From the NCBI GenBank assembly GCA_945872245.1, contig CAMBZB010000004.1, positions 1-64,000 of the forward strand: a DNA stretch of 64,000 bases. Direction: 5' to 3'. The notes beneath the pieces were generated by a model. The model was not told where the DNA came from. It saw only the letters and a program-made list of their open reading frames with translations, and did not search any database. The position numbers were made by a program, and so were the translations under genes. This document shows positions 54,972 through 63,476 of the stretch, in pieces (position 1 is the first letter of the stretch; every line of letters begins with the position of its first letter). This stretch comes from Flavobacterium psychrophilum (GTDB taxonomy: Bacteria; Bacteroidota; Bacteroidia; Flavobacteriales; Flavobacteriaceae).

Positions 54972-56062
54972 TGGGGTTTATAAATGGTTTCTTCTGCTTG
55001 TAAACCTTCCAATATTTCTGCTTTTTGATAATCACTCAATCCAATTTTAACTTTTCTTTTCTCGTCTTTGTTCACCAAAACATATTGGCCTTGAATCAAA
55101 TAACTTTTTGGAATGGTAATAACCTTCTTTTTTGTTTTGATAATAATATTGGCTTCGGCGGTTAAATTTGGATAGAGCTTTTGTGGTGGTTTCACAAAAT
55201 GGGCTTCTATTTTAAATGTACGGGAACGCTCCTGCATGATGGGATAAATTTTGTCTACCACAGCTTCAAAAACTTGTCCTTTATAACTGTCCATCGTCAC
55301 CAAAACCTTTTGACCCAAGTTTACGAGAACCATGTCATTTTCATCAACTTCCAATTCAAGCAAAAAGGAATTCGATTCGCCAATAATGGCCAATGGGGTT
55401 TGGGTGGTGATTAAAGTTCCTTCTTTCACAGGAATATCAAACAATTGTCCTGAAAAAGCACTTTTTACACTAAAATCACTTTGGGATTTTTGACTAATTT
55501 TGAGGTTGATATTGTTCCGACTTTGATCGTTTTGCAACTGGGCTTTGAGTTGTGCCAATTGCTTTTTTGCAGTTTCGTAATTGATTTTGGAACTTTTATA
55601 TCCCAGTTCTACCCTTTCAAAATCAACTTCAGAAATAATTTGGTATTGCTTTATCCTTTTATTCCTATTGTAAATGGATTCGTCCAACGCTAATTTGTCT
55701 TTGGCAGCTTGCACTTTCATTTCCATCTCGGAAATTTTATCCTGAATATAGTGATTGCTTTCCTGACTCAATTGGTAGGCTAATCGGGCATTTTCAGTAT
55801 TCAAATCGGCTTTCTCTTGCTCTAACTCAAACAATAGTTGACCTTCTTTAACAGACTGTCCAACATCAACTTTTATTTTTTGCAAAACCCCATTTACCGT
55901 TGAATAAACCGTGTATTGCCCAACTGCTTTTACAACACCGGAAGCATACACACTTTGTGTTACATCCCCAACGGTGGGTTTGATTTCTTCGGTGTCTTTT
56001 TTGGAACAGGAAATACTAATTAAAAAATATATAGAAAGTAATGATACTGCTGAAGCCCTCAT
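54968..56062 (-). CDS. HlyD/MacA-type periplasmic adaptor, lipoprotein
   Basis: The 364-aa protein has a lipoprotein-type signal with the lipid Cys19 (LISISCS), a lipoyl/barrel-sandwich half motif (QKIKVDVGQSVKEGQLLFEL), an alpha-helical hairpin (about 85-180) and the second lipoyl half plus beta-barrel (LFDIPVKEGTLITTQTPLAIIGE, LVTMDS-type region). It links an inner-membrane MacB-like pump to an outer-membrane channel, which is not encoded nearby. It is the first gene of the three-gene operon; a -7-like TATATTTG lies on the minus strand at the complement of 56110-56117. Confidence 0.92.
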   Translation of the reverse strand: MRASAVSLLSIYFLISISCSKKDTEEIKPTVGDVTQSVYASGVVKAVGQYTVYSTVNGVLQKIKVDVGQSVKEGQLLFELEQEKADLNTENARLAYQLSQESNHYIQDKISEMEMKVQAAKDKLALDESIYNRNKRIKQYQIISEVDFERVELGYKSSKINYETAKKQLAQLKAQLQNDQSRNNINLKISQKSQSDFSVKSAFSGQLFDIPVKEGTLITTQTPLAIIGESNSFLLELEVDENDMVLVNLGQKVLVTMDSYKGQVFEAVVDKIYPIMQERSRTFKIEAHFVKPPQKLYPNLTAEANIIIKTKKKVITIPKSYLIQGQYVLVNKDEKRKVKIGLSDYQKAEILEGLQAEETIYKPQ

Positions 56063-56195
56063 TTTAGATGCTTTTAAAAACTATTGATAAAATGGAAGAA
56101 TTTTACATCCAAATATACGACAAAATAGCCTTTGTAAATACATACTAGCCTTATAATTATAGGAAAAAGTGTCGTTTTATCACTACCAAATTGAT

Positions 56196-56693
56196 TTACA
56201 TATTCAACTCCATTTTATAATCTTCCATTAAATAGCCGTGCCCAATAGAAATATCTTCTTCGGCAACGATTTGAAAACCCAAATTTTGATAAAAGGCAAA
56301 AGCCTTATTGAATCGGTTCACATTCAAAGAAAGCGTGTCGGAGCGGTTTTCTTTGGCTAAAGCCACAATTTTGTCTAGCATCAATTTTCCCATTCCTTTA
56401 CCCTGATGTTCAGTAAGTAAATAGAATTTGTGCAATCGAGTAGAGTTTGAATTCAAATAATGGTGTTCGTAAGAGGCAAAACCAAGACAAATTTCATTTT
56501 CCTTAAGCACTAAAAAATGATGCCTCTTGTTCACTAGCTTATCCGTCAAAGTTTCTTCAGAATAGAATAAATCCAACATATAATCCATTTGCGCTTTCGA
56601 TAGGATTTCACCATATGTGACCGGCCAAGTTTTAAAAGCAATTTCTCGAATTACTTTGATGTCTTTTATTGTAGCCTCAGAAATTGTTATCAT
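56196..56693 (-). CDS. GNAT family N-acetyltransferase
   Basis: The 165-aa protein has the GNAT fold: acetyl-CoA motif A in KFYLLTEHQGKGMGKLMLDKIVALA (Q/R-x-x-G-x-G/A as QGKGMG) and motif B in LSLNVNRFNKAFAFYQNLGFQIVAEEDISIGHGYLMEDYKM, the typical C-terminal strand. The substrate is unknown; relatives acetylate amino acids, peptides or small amines. It is a single gene in an accessory-free region. Confidence 0.9.
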   Translation of the reverse strand: MITISEATIKDIKVIREIAFKTWPVTYGEILSKAQMDYMLDLFYSEETLTDKLVNKRHHFLVLKENEICLGFASYEHHYLNSNSTRLHKFYLLTEHQGKGMGKLMLDKIVALAKENRSDTLSLNVNRFNKAFAFYQNLGFQIVAEEDISIGHGYLMEDYKMELNM

Positions 56694-56767
56694 TGTAGGT
56701 GGATGAATTTCGTTAGAACTTTCACATTTTAATCAGAAAAAGCAAAACCACAAAAGCAAGCTACATA

Positions 56768-57295
56768 CTAATCAAGCTTGCCGTCAAAATAGGACATCCA
56801 TTTTCCTTGTACTTTCATCACTTGTTCAATGACGTCTCGGGCGGCACCTTTACCCCCATTCCTATGGGAAATATAACGGGAAATGGCTTTGATTTCGGGC
56901 GTGGAATCTTGGGGGCAAGAAGGCAATCCCACTAATTGCATCACGTGATAATCAGGGATATCATCGCCCATATACAATACCTGTTCTGGTTTAATATCGT
57001 AAAGTTCGATGTATTCCTTAAAAGTGGCTACTTTGTCGGGCGTTCCCAAATAAATGTCCGTAATACCCAGATTTCTCAATCGCACCCGAACCCCTTCATT
57101 GCTTCCTCCTGAAATAATGCATACGTTATACCCGCATTCTACGGCGGCCTTCATCGCATAACCATCCCGAATATTCATGACCCGCAGAATCTCCCCTTCA
57201 TTGGTCACAAAAACGGAACTGTCGGTGAGAACTCCATCAACATCAAAAATAAGAGTGGTGATGTCGTTCATTATTTGTTTATAGCTTTTTGCCAT
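56768..57295 (-). CDS. KdsC-type HAD phosphatase
   Basis: The 175-aa protein is a cap-less HAD phosphatase of the KDO-8-phosphate phosphatase group: nucleophile motif LIFDVDGVLTDSSVFV, then MNIRDGYAMKAAVECGYNVCIISGGSNEGV, the Lys region TPDKVATFKEYI, and MGDDIPDYHVMQLVGLPSCPQDSTPEI. KdsC works in lipopolysaccharide core synthesis. The start could be 57295 (overlapping the upstream gene by 17 bases) or ATG 57271 (MNDITTLIF), which better matches the family start. It is cotranscribed with the DUF2520 gene. Confidence 0.9.
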   Translation of the reverse strand: MAKSYKQIMNDITTLIFDVDGVLTDSSVFVTNEGEILRVMNIRDGYAMKAAVECGYNVCIISGGSNEGVRVRLRNLGITDIYLGTPDKVATFKEYIELYDIKPEQVLYMGDDIPDYHVMQLVGLPSCPQDSTPEIKAISRYISHRNGGKGAARDVIEQVMKVQGKWMSYFDGKLD

Positions 57296-58040
57296 TATTT
57301 TGTATGGATTGGGTTATTATTTTATATATATTTTTCCGGTTTTCGTCTGATAAAAATTTCAAATGACGCTCAATGGTTTGACTATCATTGCGGCTAGCAG
57401 GACCTGTTTGCGCCTCTTTTGGAGAAAGTGTTGTTCCCTTGTTTGCCGTTTCCAAAATTAGGGGTTTTAAAACTTCAAAAGGAATATTATTTTCAAGGCA
57501 AATTTCATTGCCAATTTGGTAAAGCTGATTCACAAAATTATTGACAAAAACTGCAGAAACGTGCAAGGCTTGTCTTTGTAACTCACTAATTTTAAAAACT
57601 TTATTGGAAATTGAGTAAGCCACTTTTTCTAATAGGTCAAAATCTACCTCATTTTCACTTTCCAAACAAATGGGAATTTCACTGAAGTCAACAGCCACAT
57701 TTTTCGAAAAAGTTTGTACGGGGTAAAAAACCCCTCTACTATTCTTATTGTCCAATAGATCAATGGAAATACTTCCCGAAGTATGGACAACAAGGCGATT
57801 TTCGAAAGGCAATTGAGAAGAAACCGCCGCAATGGCATCGTCAGAAACCGCTAAAATATACAGATCGGCTTCCGCTAAATCTGCATAGTTATCGGTGATT
57901 TTACGGAAATCCAAAAGCGGTATTATTGATTCTTTTTGTCTGGAAAACACTTGTACCAAATCGACATTTTTGCTTTTGGAAAAAGCATGTATCAAATGTT
58001 GGGCGACATTTCCAGAACCAATAATAATTACTTTAATCAT
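57279..58040 (-). CDS. Rossmann-like/DUF2520 protein
   Basis: The 253-aa protein begins with an NAD(P)-binding Rossmann motif (IIGSGNVAQHLIHAFSKSKNVDLVQVFSR) and then resembles F420-dependent/ProC-like reductases (DLYILAVSDDAIAAVSSQLP, VVHTSGSISIDLL, GVFYPVQTFSK). The C-terminal helical half is DUF2520 (ALHVSAVFVNNFVNQLYQIG, GPASRNDSQTIERHL). The substrate is unknown. It heads a two-gene transcript with the KdsC-like phosphatase, and a strong promoter lies immediately upstream. Confidence 0.9.
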   Translation of the reverse strand: MIKVIIIGSGNVAQHLIHAFSKSKNVDLVQVFSRQKESIIPLLDFRKITDNYADLAEADLYILAVSDDAIAAVSSQLPFENRLVVHTSGSISIDLLDNKNSRGVFYPVQTFSKNVAVDFSEIPICLESENEVDFDLLEKVAYSISNKVFKISELQRQALHVSAVFVNNFVNQLYQIGNEICLENNIPFEVLKPLILETANKGTTLSPKEAQTGPASRNDSQTIERHLKFLSDENRKNIYKIITQSIQNNGKKL

Positions 58041-58044
58041 CAGA

Positions 58045-58073
58045 CAAAATTAGCGAAAAAAAATAAAAACCAA
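58045..58073 (-). promoter_or_regulatory. Promoter of the DUF2520-kdsC-like operon
   Basis: On the minus strand TTG (complement of 58071-58073), 18 bases, then TAATTTTG (complement of 58045-58052). The -7 box ends four bases before the ATG, so the mRNA is probably leaderless or nearly so. Confidence 0.6.
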
Positions 58074-58188
58074 TACACGATGTCAACAATTGAAATTCAA
58101 AAAGAAATTGCAATACACTTGCCCTTCAGGACACTTAATTTTGGATTAAATTAACAATTGTACAAATAAGCAAGTCAACAATTTTAAG

Positions 58189-58196
58189 TACTTTTG
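58189..58196 (+). promoter_or_regulatory. -7 box of the cytochrome c biogenesis gene
   Basis: TACTTTTG matches TAnnTTTG and lies 31 bases before the ATG of the ResB-CcsA gene. No TTG at the expected -33 spacing was found. Confidence 0.45.
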
Positions 58197-58227
58197 TCCC
58201 ACTTTTATAAAACGTAATTTCTTACAG

Positions 58228-61200
58228 ATGAATTCAAAATTAGTTTCCTTTTTATTCTCCACACGTTTAATGGCGATGCTTTTCGTAACTTTTGCTATTG
58301 CAATGGGAGCTGGAACTTTTATCGAAAGTAAATACAATACAGATACCGCGAGAATTTTAGTTTATAACTCTTGGTGGTTTGAAGGAATCATGTTACTTTT
58401 TATGATCAATTTTATTGGAAATATAAAACGCTATCAATTGCTAAGAAAAGAAAAATGGGCTACACTTATGCTGCATTTATCTTTTGTTTTCATCATTACT
58501 GGAGCTTTCATCACACGATACATCAGTTATGAAGGCATGATGCCCATTCGCGAAGGCGCTGCCGAAAATAAATTTTATTCAGACAAGATGTACCTCACCA
58601 TTTTTGTCGATGGGGAATATAAAGGCGAAATGAAACGCCGGGTTTTCGAAAAACCATTACTGCTTTCACCAGTTACCAATAATGATTTTTCAATTTCCAA
58701 CAACTTTGCCGACACCCAATTTAAAGTGAAGTATGATAATTTTATCATGGGAGCAAAACAAATTATTAAGCCCGATGCAAAAGGGGTTTTATACCTAAAA
58801 TTAGTGGAAGCCGGAGACAGTGGTCGGGAAGAACATTTCCTGAAAGAGGGAGAAGTTCAAAACATTCACAATGTCCTTTTTGCCCTAAATAAATTTACGC
58901 AAGGTGCTATAAACATTACAATAAACGAAAACACTTCCACGATTCAAACCCCATTTGAAGGGAATTTTATGCGCATGGCGGATAAAATGCAAGGAAAAGT
59001 TGCCAAAGACGCTACACAACCCTTAATGATGCGTTCATTATATAGCATTGGGGAAAAACGCTTTGTTTTTCCGGATCCCGCTGAAAAAGGGATGATAGGC
59101 TATGAATCAAAAAATGATTTTAAAGCGAAGGGCGGAGATAATGCTTTAACTGTAAAAGTATTGGCTGATGGACAAGAGAAATCAGTAACGGTATTGGGTA
59201 CTAAAGGTAAAGTTGGCGAATCTAAATCGGTTAAAATTGGGGAATTAGAATACACTTTTTTCTATGGAAGCAAAGCACACACTTTATCTTTTAGCATCAA
59301 ACTCAATGATTTTATTGCCCAAAAATATCCTGGAACGGAGAAAAGTTATTCTTCATTTGAAAGCCAAGTCACCGTTCAGGACTCCATCACACCTTTTGAT
59401 GCTAGAATATATATGAATCATGTTTTGGATTATAAAGGGTTCCGATTTTTTCAGTCTTCTTTCGATCCGGACGAAAAAGGAACTGTCTTATCCGTAAACC
59501 ATGATTTTTGGGGAACTTTGATTACGTATATCGGTTATTTTATGTTATTTTTTGCCATGATGTCGATCCTGTTTACCAAGCATTCCCGATTTGCTGATTT
59601 AAAACGAAAATTGGAAGTGGTGAAAGATAAAAAATCGAAATTAGCACCAATGTTAGTTTTGCTGTTCGGTTTTACGGCATTCGCCCAAAATCATTCCGCA
59701 CATGCCCCAAGCCTAAAAGAATTGGACTCCCTAATCAATAAACGCAAAGTAACCGAAGTTCATGCATCTAAATTCGGAAGATTAATTGTTCAGGACGCCG
59801 GTGGAAGAATGAAACCCATAAATACCTTCTCGTCTGAATTGTTGCGAAAAGTAAGCCACAAAGACTCGTATTACGGAATGAATTCGGATCAGGTATTTTT
59901 ATCGATGATAGCCGATGGAAATCTTTGGATACAAGTTCCTATGATTTATATTAAGGCCGGAAACGACAGTATTCGGAAAATTATTGGCCTCGATAAGGAC
60001 GCAAAATACGCCTCCTTTATATCCTTTTTTGATACCACTGGAAATTATAAATTAGGACCGTATTTAGGTGATGCCTACAAAAATGCAAATCCCAACCAAT
60101 TCGAAAAAGATTTTATCGAAACGGACAAAAAAGTGAATTTGATGGATAATGCTTTAAGCGGAAGTATTTTGAAGATTTTCCCAATACCAAATGACCAAAA
60201 CAACAAATGGATTTCTTACACCGAATTAGAGCACGCTGGTTTAAAAGGAATGGCAGCCACGTATACCAAAAGTATTCTACCCTTGTATTTTGGAGCATTA
60301 GACCGAGCTAAATCCACTCTTAACTACAAACAAGCTGATGAATTATTGGAGAGCATCAACGGATTCCAGAAAAAATTTGGCAACAAAGTAAGGCCAAGTG
60401 AAGAAAAAATAAATCTCGAAATCCTGTATAATAAATATGATATTCTACCCAAACTGTTTTATTATTACTTGTTGGGTGGTATTTTCATGTTGGTGTTTGC
60501 ATTATTAAACATCTTTTTTGATAAAAAAATATGGAGAATAACAGTTAATGTCTTTCATGTATTAATTGGCTTCTTTTTTGGCTTGCATACTTTGGCTTTA
60601 ATCGCCCGCTGGTGTATTTCCGGTCACGCGCCTTGGAGTAATGCCTATGAGGCTATCGTATATGTAGCTTGGGCAACTATGTTTTTTGGATTAGCCTTTG
60701 ACCGAAAATCAAAACTTACCGTGGCTTCGGCTGCCTTTGTGACCTCTATGATTTTTATGGCGGCTAATGCCAATTGGATAGATCCAGAAATAGCCAATCT
60801 CCAGCCTGTATTAAATTCCTATTGGTTGATGATACACGTGGCGGTAATCGTGGCAAGTTATGGCCCATTTGCCTTGGGAATGATTTTAGGAACCGTTTCA
60901 TTACTGTTGATTTTATTTACCAACGAGAAAAACAAAGCCAAAATGAATTTAAACATCAAAGAAATCACTTATATCAACGAAATGTCATTAACCATTGGAT
61001 TAATCATGTTAACCATTGGTAATTTCCTTGGCGGACAATGGGCAAATGAAAGTTGGGGGCGCTACTGGGGTTGGGATCCAAAAGAAACCTGGGCATTAAT
61101 CAGTATTATGGTGTATGCATTTGTAATTCACTCTCGATTCGTACCCTCACTTAGAGGAAAATGGTTCTTTAATTTGATGAGTATTTTTGCCTTTATATCT

Positions 61201-61371
61201 ATTCTGTTCACTTATTACGGTGTCAACTTTCACTTAGTGGGTCTGCATTCCTATGCTAGTGGGGAGGCTCACTCCTTAGCTTGGATTTGGTATTCATTAG
61301 GAACAATTTCCTTGTTTGGAGCAATCACCTACCCAAAATACAAGAAGTATTATAAAAAGTTACCTAATTAA
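58228..61371 (+). CDS. ResB-CcsA fusion cytochrome c biogenesis protein
   Basis: The 1047-aa polytopic protein combines both subunits of system II cytochrome c maturation. Residues ~1-450 are ResB-like: four membrane helices and a large periplasmic domain including VNHDFWGTLITYIGYFMLFFAMMSIL. Residues ~470-745 are a periplasmic linker (starting with a signal-like segment, MLVLLFGFTAFAQN). Residues ~745-1047 are CcsA-like, with the tryptophan-rich haem motif WGRYWGWDPKETW (943-955) and conserved histidines (HTLALIARW, WLMIHVAVI, VNFHLVGLHSYASGEAH). It attaches haem covalently to apocytochromes c. Fusion is typical of Bacteroidetes and epsilonproteobacteria. Confidence 0.93.
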   Translation: MNSKLVSFLFSTRLMAMLFVTFAIAMGAGTFIESKYNTDTARILVYNSWWFEGIMLLFMINFIGNIKRYQLLRKEKWATLMLHLSFVFIITGAFITRYISYEGMMPIREGAAENKFYSDKMYLTIFVDGEYKGEMKRRVFEKPLLLSPVTNNDFSISNNFADTQFKVKYDNFIMGAKQIIKPDAKGVLYLKLVEAGDSGREEHFLKEGEVQNIHNVLFALNKFTQGAINITINENTSTIQTPFEGNFMRMADKMQGKVAKDATQPLMMRSLYSIGEKRFVFPDPAEKGMIGYESKNDFKAKGGDNALTVKVLADGQEKSVTVLGTKGKVGESKSVKIGELEYTFFYGSKAHTLSFSIKLNDFIAQKYPGTEKSYSSFESQVTVQDSITPFDARIYMNHVLDYKGFRFFQSSFDPDEKGTVLSVNHDFWGTLITYIGYFMLFFAMMSILFTKHSRFADLKRKLEVVKDKKSKLAPMLVLLFGFTAFAQNHSAHAPSLKELDSLINKRKVTEVHASKFGRLIVQDAGGRMKPINTFSSELLRKVSHKDSYYGMNSDQVFLSMIADGNLWIQVPMIYIKAGNDSIRKIIGLDKDAKYASFISFFDTTGNYKLGPYLGDAYKNANPNQFEKDFIETDKKVNLMDNALSGSILKIFPIPNDQNNKWISYTELEHAGLKGMAATYTKSILPLYFGALDRAKSTLNYKQADELLESINGFQKKFGNKVRPSEEKINLEILYNKYDILPKLFYYYLLGGIFMLVFALLNIFFDKKIWRITVNVFHVLIGFFFGLHTLALIARWCISGHAPWSNAYEAIVYVAWATMFFGLAFDRKSKLTVASAAFVTSMIFMAANANWIDPEIANLQPVLNSYWLMIHVAVIVASYGPFALGMILGTVSLLLILFTNEKNKAKMNLNIKEITYINEMSLTIGLIMLTIGNFLGGQWANESWGRYWGWDPKETWALISIMVYAFVIHSRFVPSLRGKWFFNLMSIFAFISILFTYYGVNFHLVGLHSYASGEAHSLAWIWYSLGTISLFGAITYPKYKKYYKKLPN

Positions 61372-61388
61372 TTCTAATAAAAAACCGT

Positions 61389-61961
61389 ATGAAAAACCTA
61401 TTTATTTATGCCTTTGGAATATTACTTTTTTGGAATTGTCAAGGCCAAAACAAACCAAGTAAAACAGATGTAACGATGCAAAAGCAAACCATTTACCAAT
61501 TTAAAGTAGAAGATTTATCAGGAAAAACATTTGATTTTGCTTCTTTGAAAGGAAAGAAAATAATGATTATAAACACCGCTTCAAAATGCGGGAACACACC
61601 ACAATACAAAGACTTACAAGAATTATATGAAAAATACAAAAATAAAAACTTTGTGATTGTAGGCTTTCCGGCCAATAATTTTCTTTGGCAAGAACCTGGA
61701 ACCAATGCCGAAATTGCGGCTTTTTGTAAAAAAAATTATGGCGTTACTTTTCCAATGATGGCAAAAATATCCGTTAAGGGGAAAGATATGCACGAAGTAT
61801 ATCAATACCTAACCCAAAAATCAAAAAATGGAATAGAAGATTCAGAAGTAAAATGGAATTTCCAGAAATATCTTTTGAACGAAAAAGGCGAATTGGAAAA
61901 AGTAATTGCTCCAAGAACATTGCCAACAGATCCTGAGATTATTGATTGGCTGACAAAATAG
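61389..61961 (+). CDS. Glutathione peroxidase family protein, predicted lipoprotein
   Basis: The 190-aa thiol peroxidase has a lipoprotein-like N-terminus (MKNLFIYAFGILLFWNCQGQ, Cys17), so it is probably periplasmic and membrane-anchored. The catalytic residues are the Cys form: Cys67 in NTASKCGNTPQY, Gln101 in LWQEPG, and Trp155-Asn156 in VKWNF. The resolving Cys of thioredoxin-dependent GPx is probably Cys113 (FCKKNYGV). It reduces peroxides, likely using thioredoxin rather than glutathione. It sits 17 bases after the ResB-CcsA gene and is probably cotranscribed. Confidence 0.92.
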   Translation: MKNLFIYAFGILLFWNCQGQNKPSKTDVTMQKQTIYQFKVEDLSGKTFDFASLKGKKIMIINTASKCGNTPQYKDLQELYEKYKNKNFVIVGFPANNFLWQEPGTNAEIAAFCKKNYGVTFPMMAKISVKGKDMHEVYQYLTQKSKNGIEDSEVKWNFQKYLLNEKGELEKVIAPRTLPTDPEIIDWLTK

Positions 61962-61993
61962 TAGTAATCGACATTTTTGTCTAAAACTATTCG

Positions 61994-62027
61994 GGGCATT
62001 ATCAGAAAAAAAAGCTGATTAATGCCC
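61994..62027. terminator. Bidirectional-looking hairpin between gpx-like gene and murQ
   Basis: GGGCATTA-TCAG pairs with CTGA-TTAATGCCC around an A-rich loop (61994-62005/62015-62027, one bulge). It overlaps the murQ stop on the minus strand. On the plus strand it is followed by TTTATAATT, so it can serve the glutathione-peroxidase transcript. Confidence 0.55.
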
Positions 62028-62834
62028 TTTATAATTATCTACCGCTTTTCTTACGCTACCATATTTTGCGAGCAAATCGGATGCTACTGAATACGAAACA
62101 GGGATTTCTCCCATAATCATTTTTACGCCACGATCCACGAGCTTACTGTTGCTCAATTGCATATCTACCATTTTGTTTCCTTTCACTTTCCCAAGCTGAA
62201 TCATGGTGGCTGTTGAAATCATATTGAGTACTAATTTCTGTGCCGTTCCTGCTTTCATTCGGGAACTTCCCGTTACAAATTCAGGCCCCACAACCACATC
62301 TATTGGAATTTTAGCGGTTTGTGACATTGGACTGGCAGCATTACAAGAGATACTTCCAGTAATAATATTATTTTCATTGCAAGCTTTCAACCCTCCAATA
62401 ACATAAGGTGTTGTTCCCGAAGCGGCAATCCCAACGACAACATCATTTTCGTTGATATTGTGATCTTGCAAATCAATCCAAGCTTGGTTGGCATCGTCTT
62501 CGGCATTTTCTACCGCTTTGCGAATGGCCTTGTCTCCACCAGCAATGATTCCGTTGACTAAATCAAAAGGAACGCCAAAGGTTGGAGGACACTCGGATGC
62601 ATCAACAACTCCCAAACGCCCTGAAGTTCCTGCACCAATGTAGAATAATCTACCTCCCAATTTCATTTTAGCAACGATTTGGGTTACTAAAATCTCGATT
62701 TGTGGCAGAGCCTTTTCTACGGCAAAAGGGACGGTTTTGTCTTCTTTATTGATATTTGAAAGCAATTGAGATACAGTCATTTTTTCTAAATGTTCGTATT
62801 TCGAGGATTGTTCGGTGGTTTTAGTGAAAGTCAT
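62019..62834 (-). CDS. murQ: N-acetylmuramic acid 6-phosphate etherase
   Basis: The start is ATG 62834 (MTFTKTTEQSSKYEHLEKM), the family-typical beginning; the longer frame from 62879 would overlap the DUF5615 gene. The 271-aa protein has a SIS domain with GAGTSGRLGVVDASECPPTFG (sugar-phosphate loop), GIAASGTTPYVIGGL, and the distal GSSRMKAGTAQKLVLNM. MurQ cleaves the lactyl ether of MurNAc-6-P during peptidoglycan recycling in the cytoplasm. No amgK, nagA or murP genes are adjacent. Confidence 0.95.
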   Translation of the reverse strand: MTFTKTTEQSSKYEHLEKMTVSQLLSNINKEDKTVPFAVEKALPQIEILVTQIVAKMKLGGRLFYIGAGTSGRLGVVDASECPPTFGVPFDLVNGIIAGGDKAIRKAVENAEDDANQAWIDLQDHNINENDVVVGIAASGTTPYVIGGLKACNENNIITGSISCNAASPMSQTAKIPIDVVVGPEFVTGSSRMKAGTAQKLVLNMISTATMIQLGKVKGNKMVDMQLSNSKLVDRGVKMIMGEIPVSYSVASDLLAKYGSVRKAVDNYKGH

Positions 62835-62844
62835 TTTTAATTTT

Positions 62845-63189
62845 TTAACGAATGCATTCGACATGATTTTCTTTTGCAATAATAAGTCTTGAATTTTCTA
62901 TTTCAGATTGAATTTTAACCCAATTGTCATTAAAATATTGGTGTAATTGTTTCAAAGAACAATTACCTAATTGAAAATAAATTATTTTTGGAGTGTTTTT
63001 CGAAACCAAGAAGCGGTTATAAAAATCGGTGTCTTTTGTTAGTATAACCATCTCGTTTTTCAACGCATAATCCCATATTTCAGTATCTGTCATTTGCAAA
63101 TTAATGTCAGAAACAAAAACATAACGATTGTCATTAAAAAAGTTGAAATGTTTTGGTAAATTAACATCGACTAAAAATGAACAATTCAT
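62845..63189 (-). CDS. DUF5615 PIN-like protein
   Basis: The 114-aa protein fits the DUF5615 (PIN-like, Mut7-C) toxin-like family: FLVDVNLPKHF at the N-terminus and the acidic pattern VFVSDINLQMTDTEIWDYALKNEMVILTKDTDFYNRFL, where the Asp residues would bind metal for RNase activity. It is preceded by a DUF433 gene with a two-base gap on the same strand, the usual antitoxin-toxin order of this pair. Toxicity is inferred, not demonstrated. Confidence 0.85.
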   Translation of the reverse strand: MNCSFLVDVNLPKHFNFFNDNRYVFVSDINLQMTDTEIWDYALKNEMVILTKDTDFYNRFLVSKNTPKIIYFQLGNCSLKQLHQYFNDNWVKIQSEIENSRLIIAKENHVECIR

Positions 63190-63191
63190 TA

Positions 63192-63434
63192 CTAACCAGC
63201 TAATTGAATGTCATTTTTATACGAGGACAGATTTTTCAAGGCAAATGCTATACAAGCCTGAATGTCTTCTTTTTCAAGAAATGGATAGGCATCTATAATA
63301 GCTTCCATTGAATCTCCGGCTGATAAATACTGTAAAATGCTTTCCACAGTAATTCTCATTCCTCTGACCGTGGGTTTGCCATTGCAAAGGTCTGGTTTTA
63401 TGGTAATTCTTTCTAAAAGAGTCGCTTCCATCAT
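63192..63434 (-). CDS. DUF433 protein, putative antitoxin
   Basis: The 80-aa protein has the DUF433 helix-turn-helix pattern: ITIKPDLCNGKPTVRGMRITVESILQYLSAGDSMEAIIDAYPFLEKEDIQACIAFA. DUF433 proteins act as antitoxins or DNA-binding partners of PIN-like DUF5615 proteins, as here with a two-base gap. The start chosen is ATG 63434; ATG 63431 is directly adjacent (Met-Met). Confidence 0.87.
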   Translation of the reverse strand: MMEATLLERITIKPDLCNGKPTVRGMRITVESILQYLSAGDSMEAIIDAYPFLEKEDIQACIAFALKNLSSYKNDIQLAG

Positions 63435-63476
63435 ATTGTTGTTTTTACAAATTTAGCAAAATAAATCAATAAAAGT

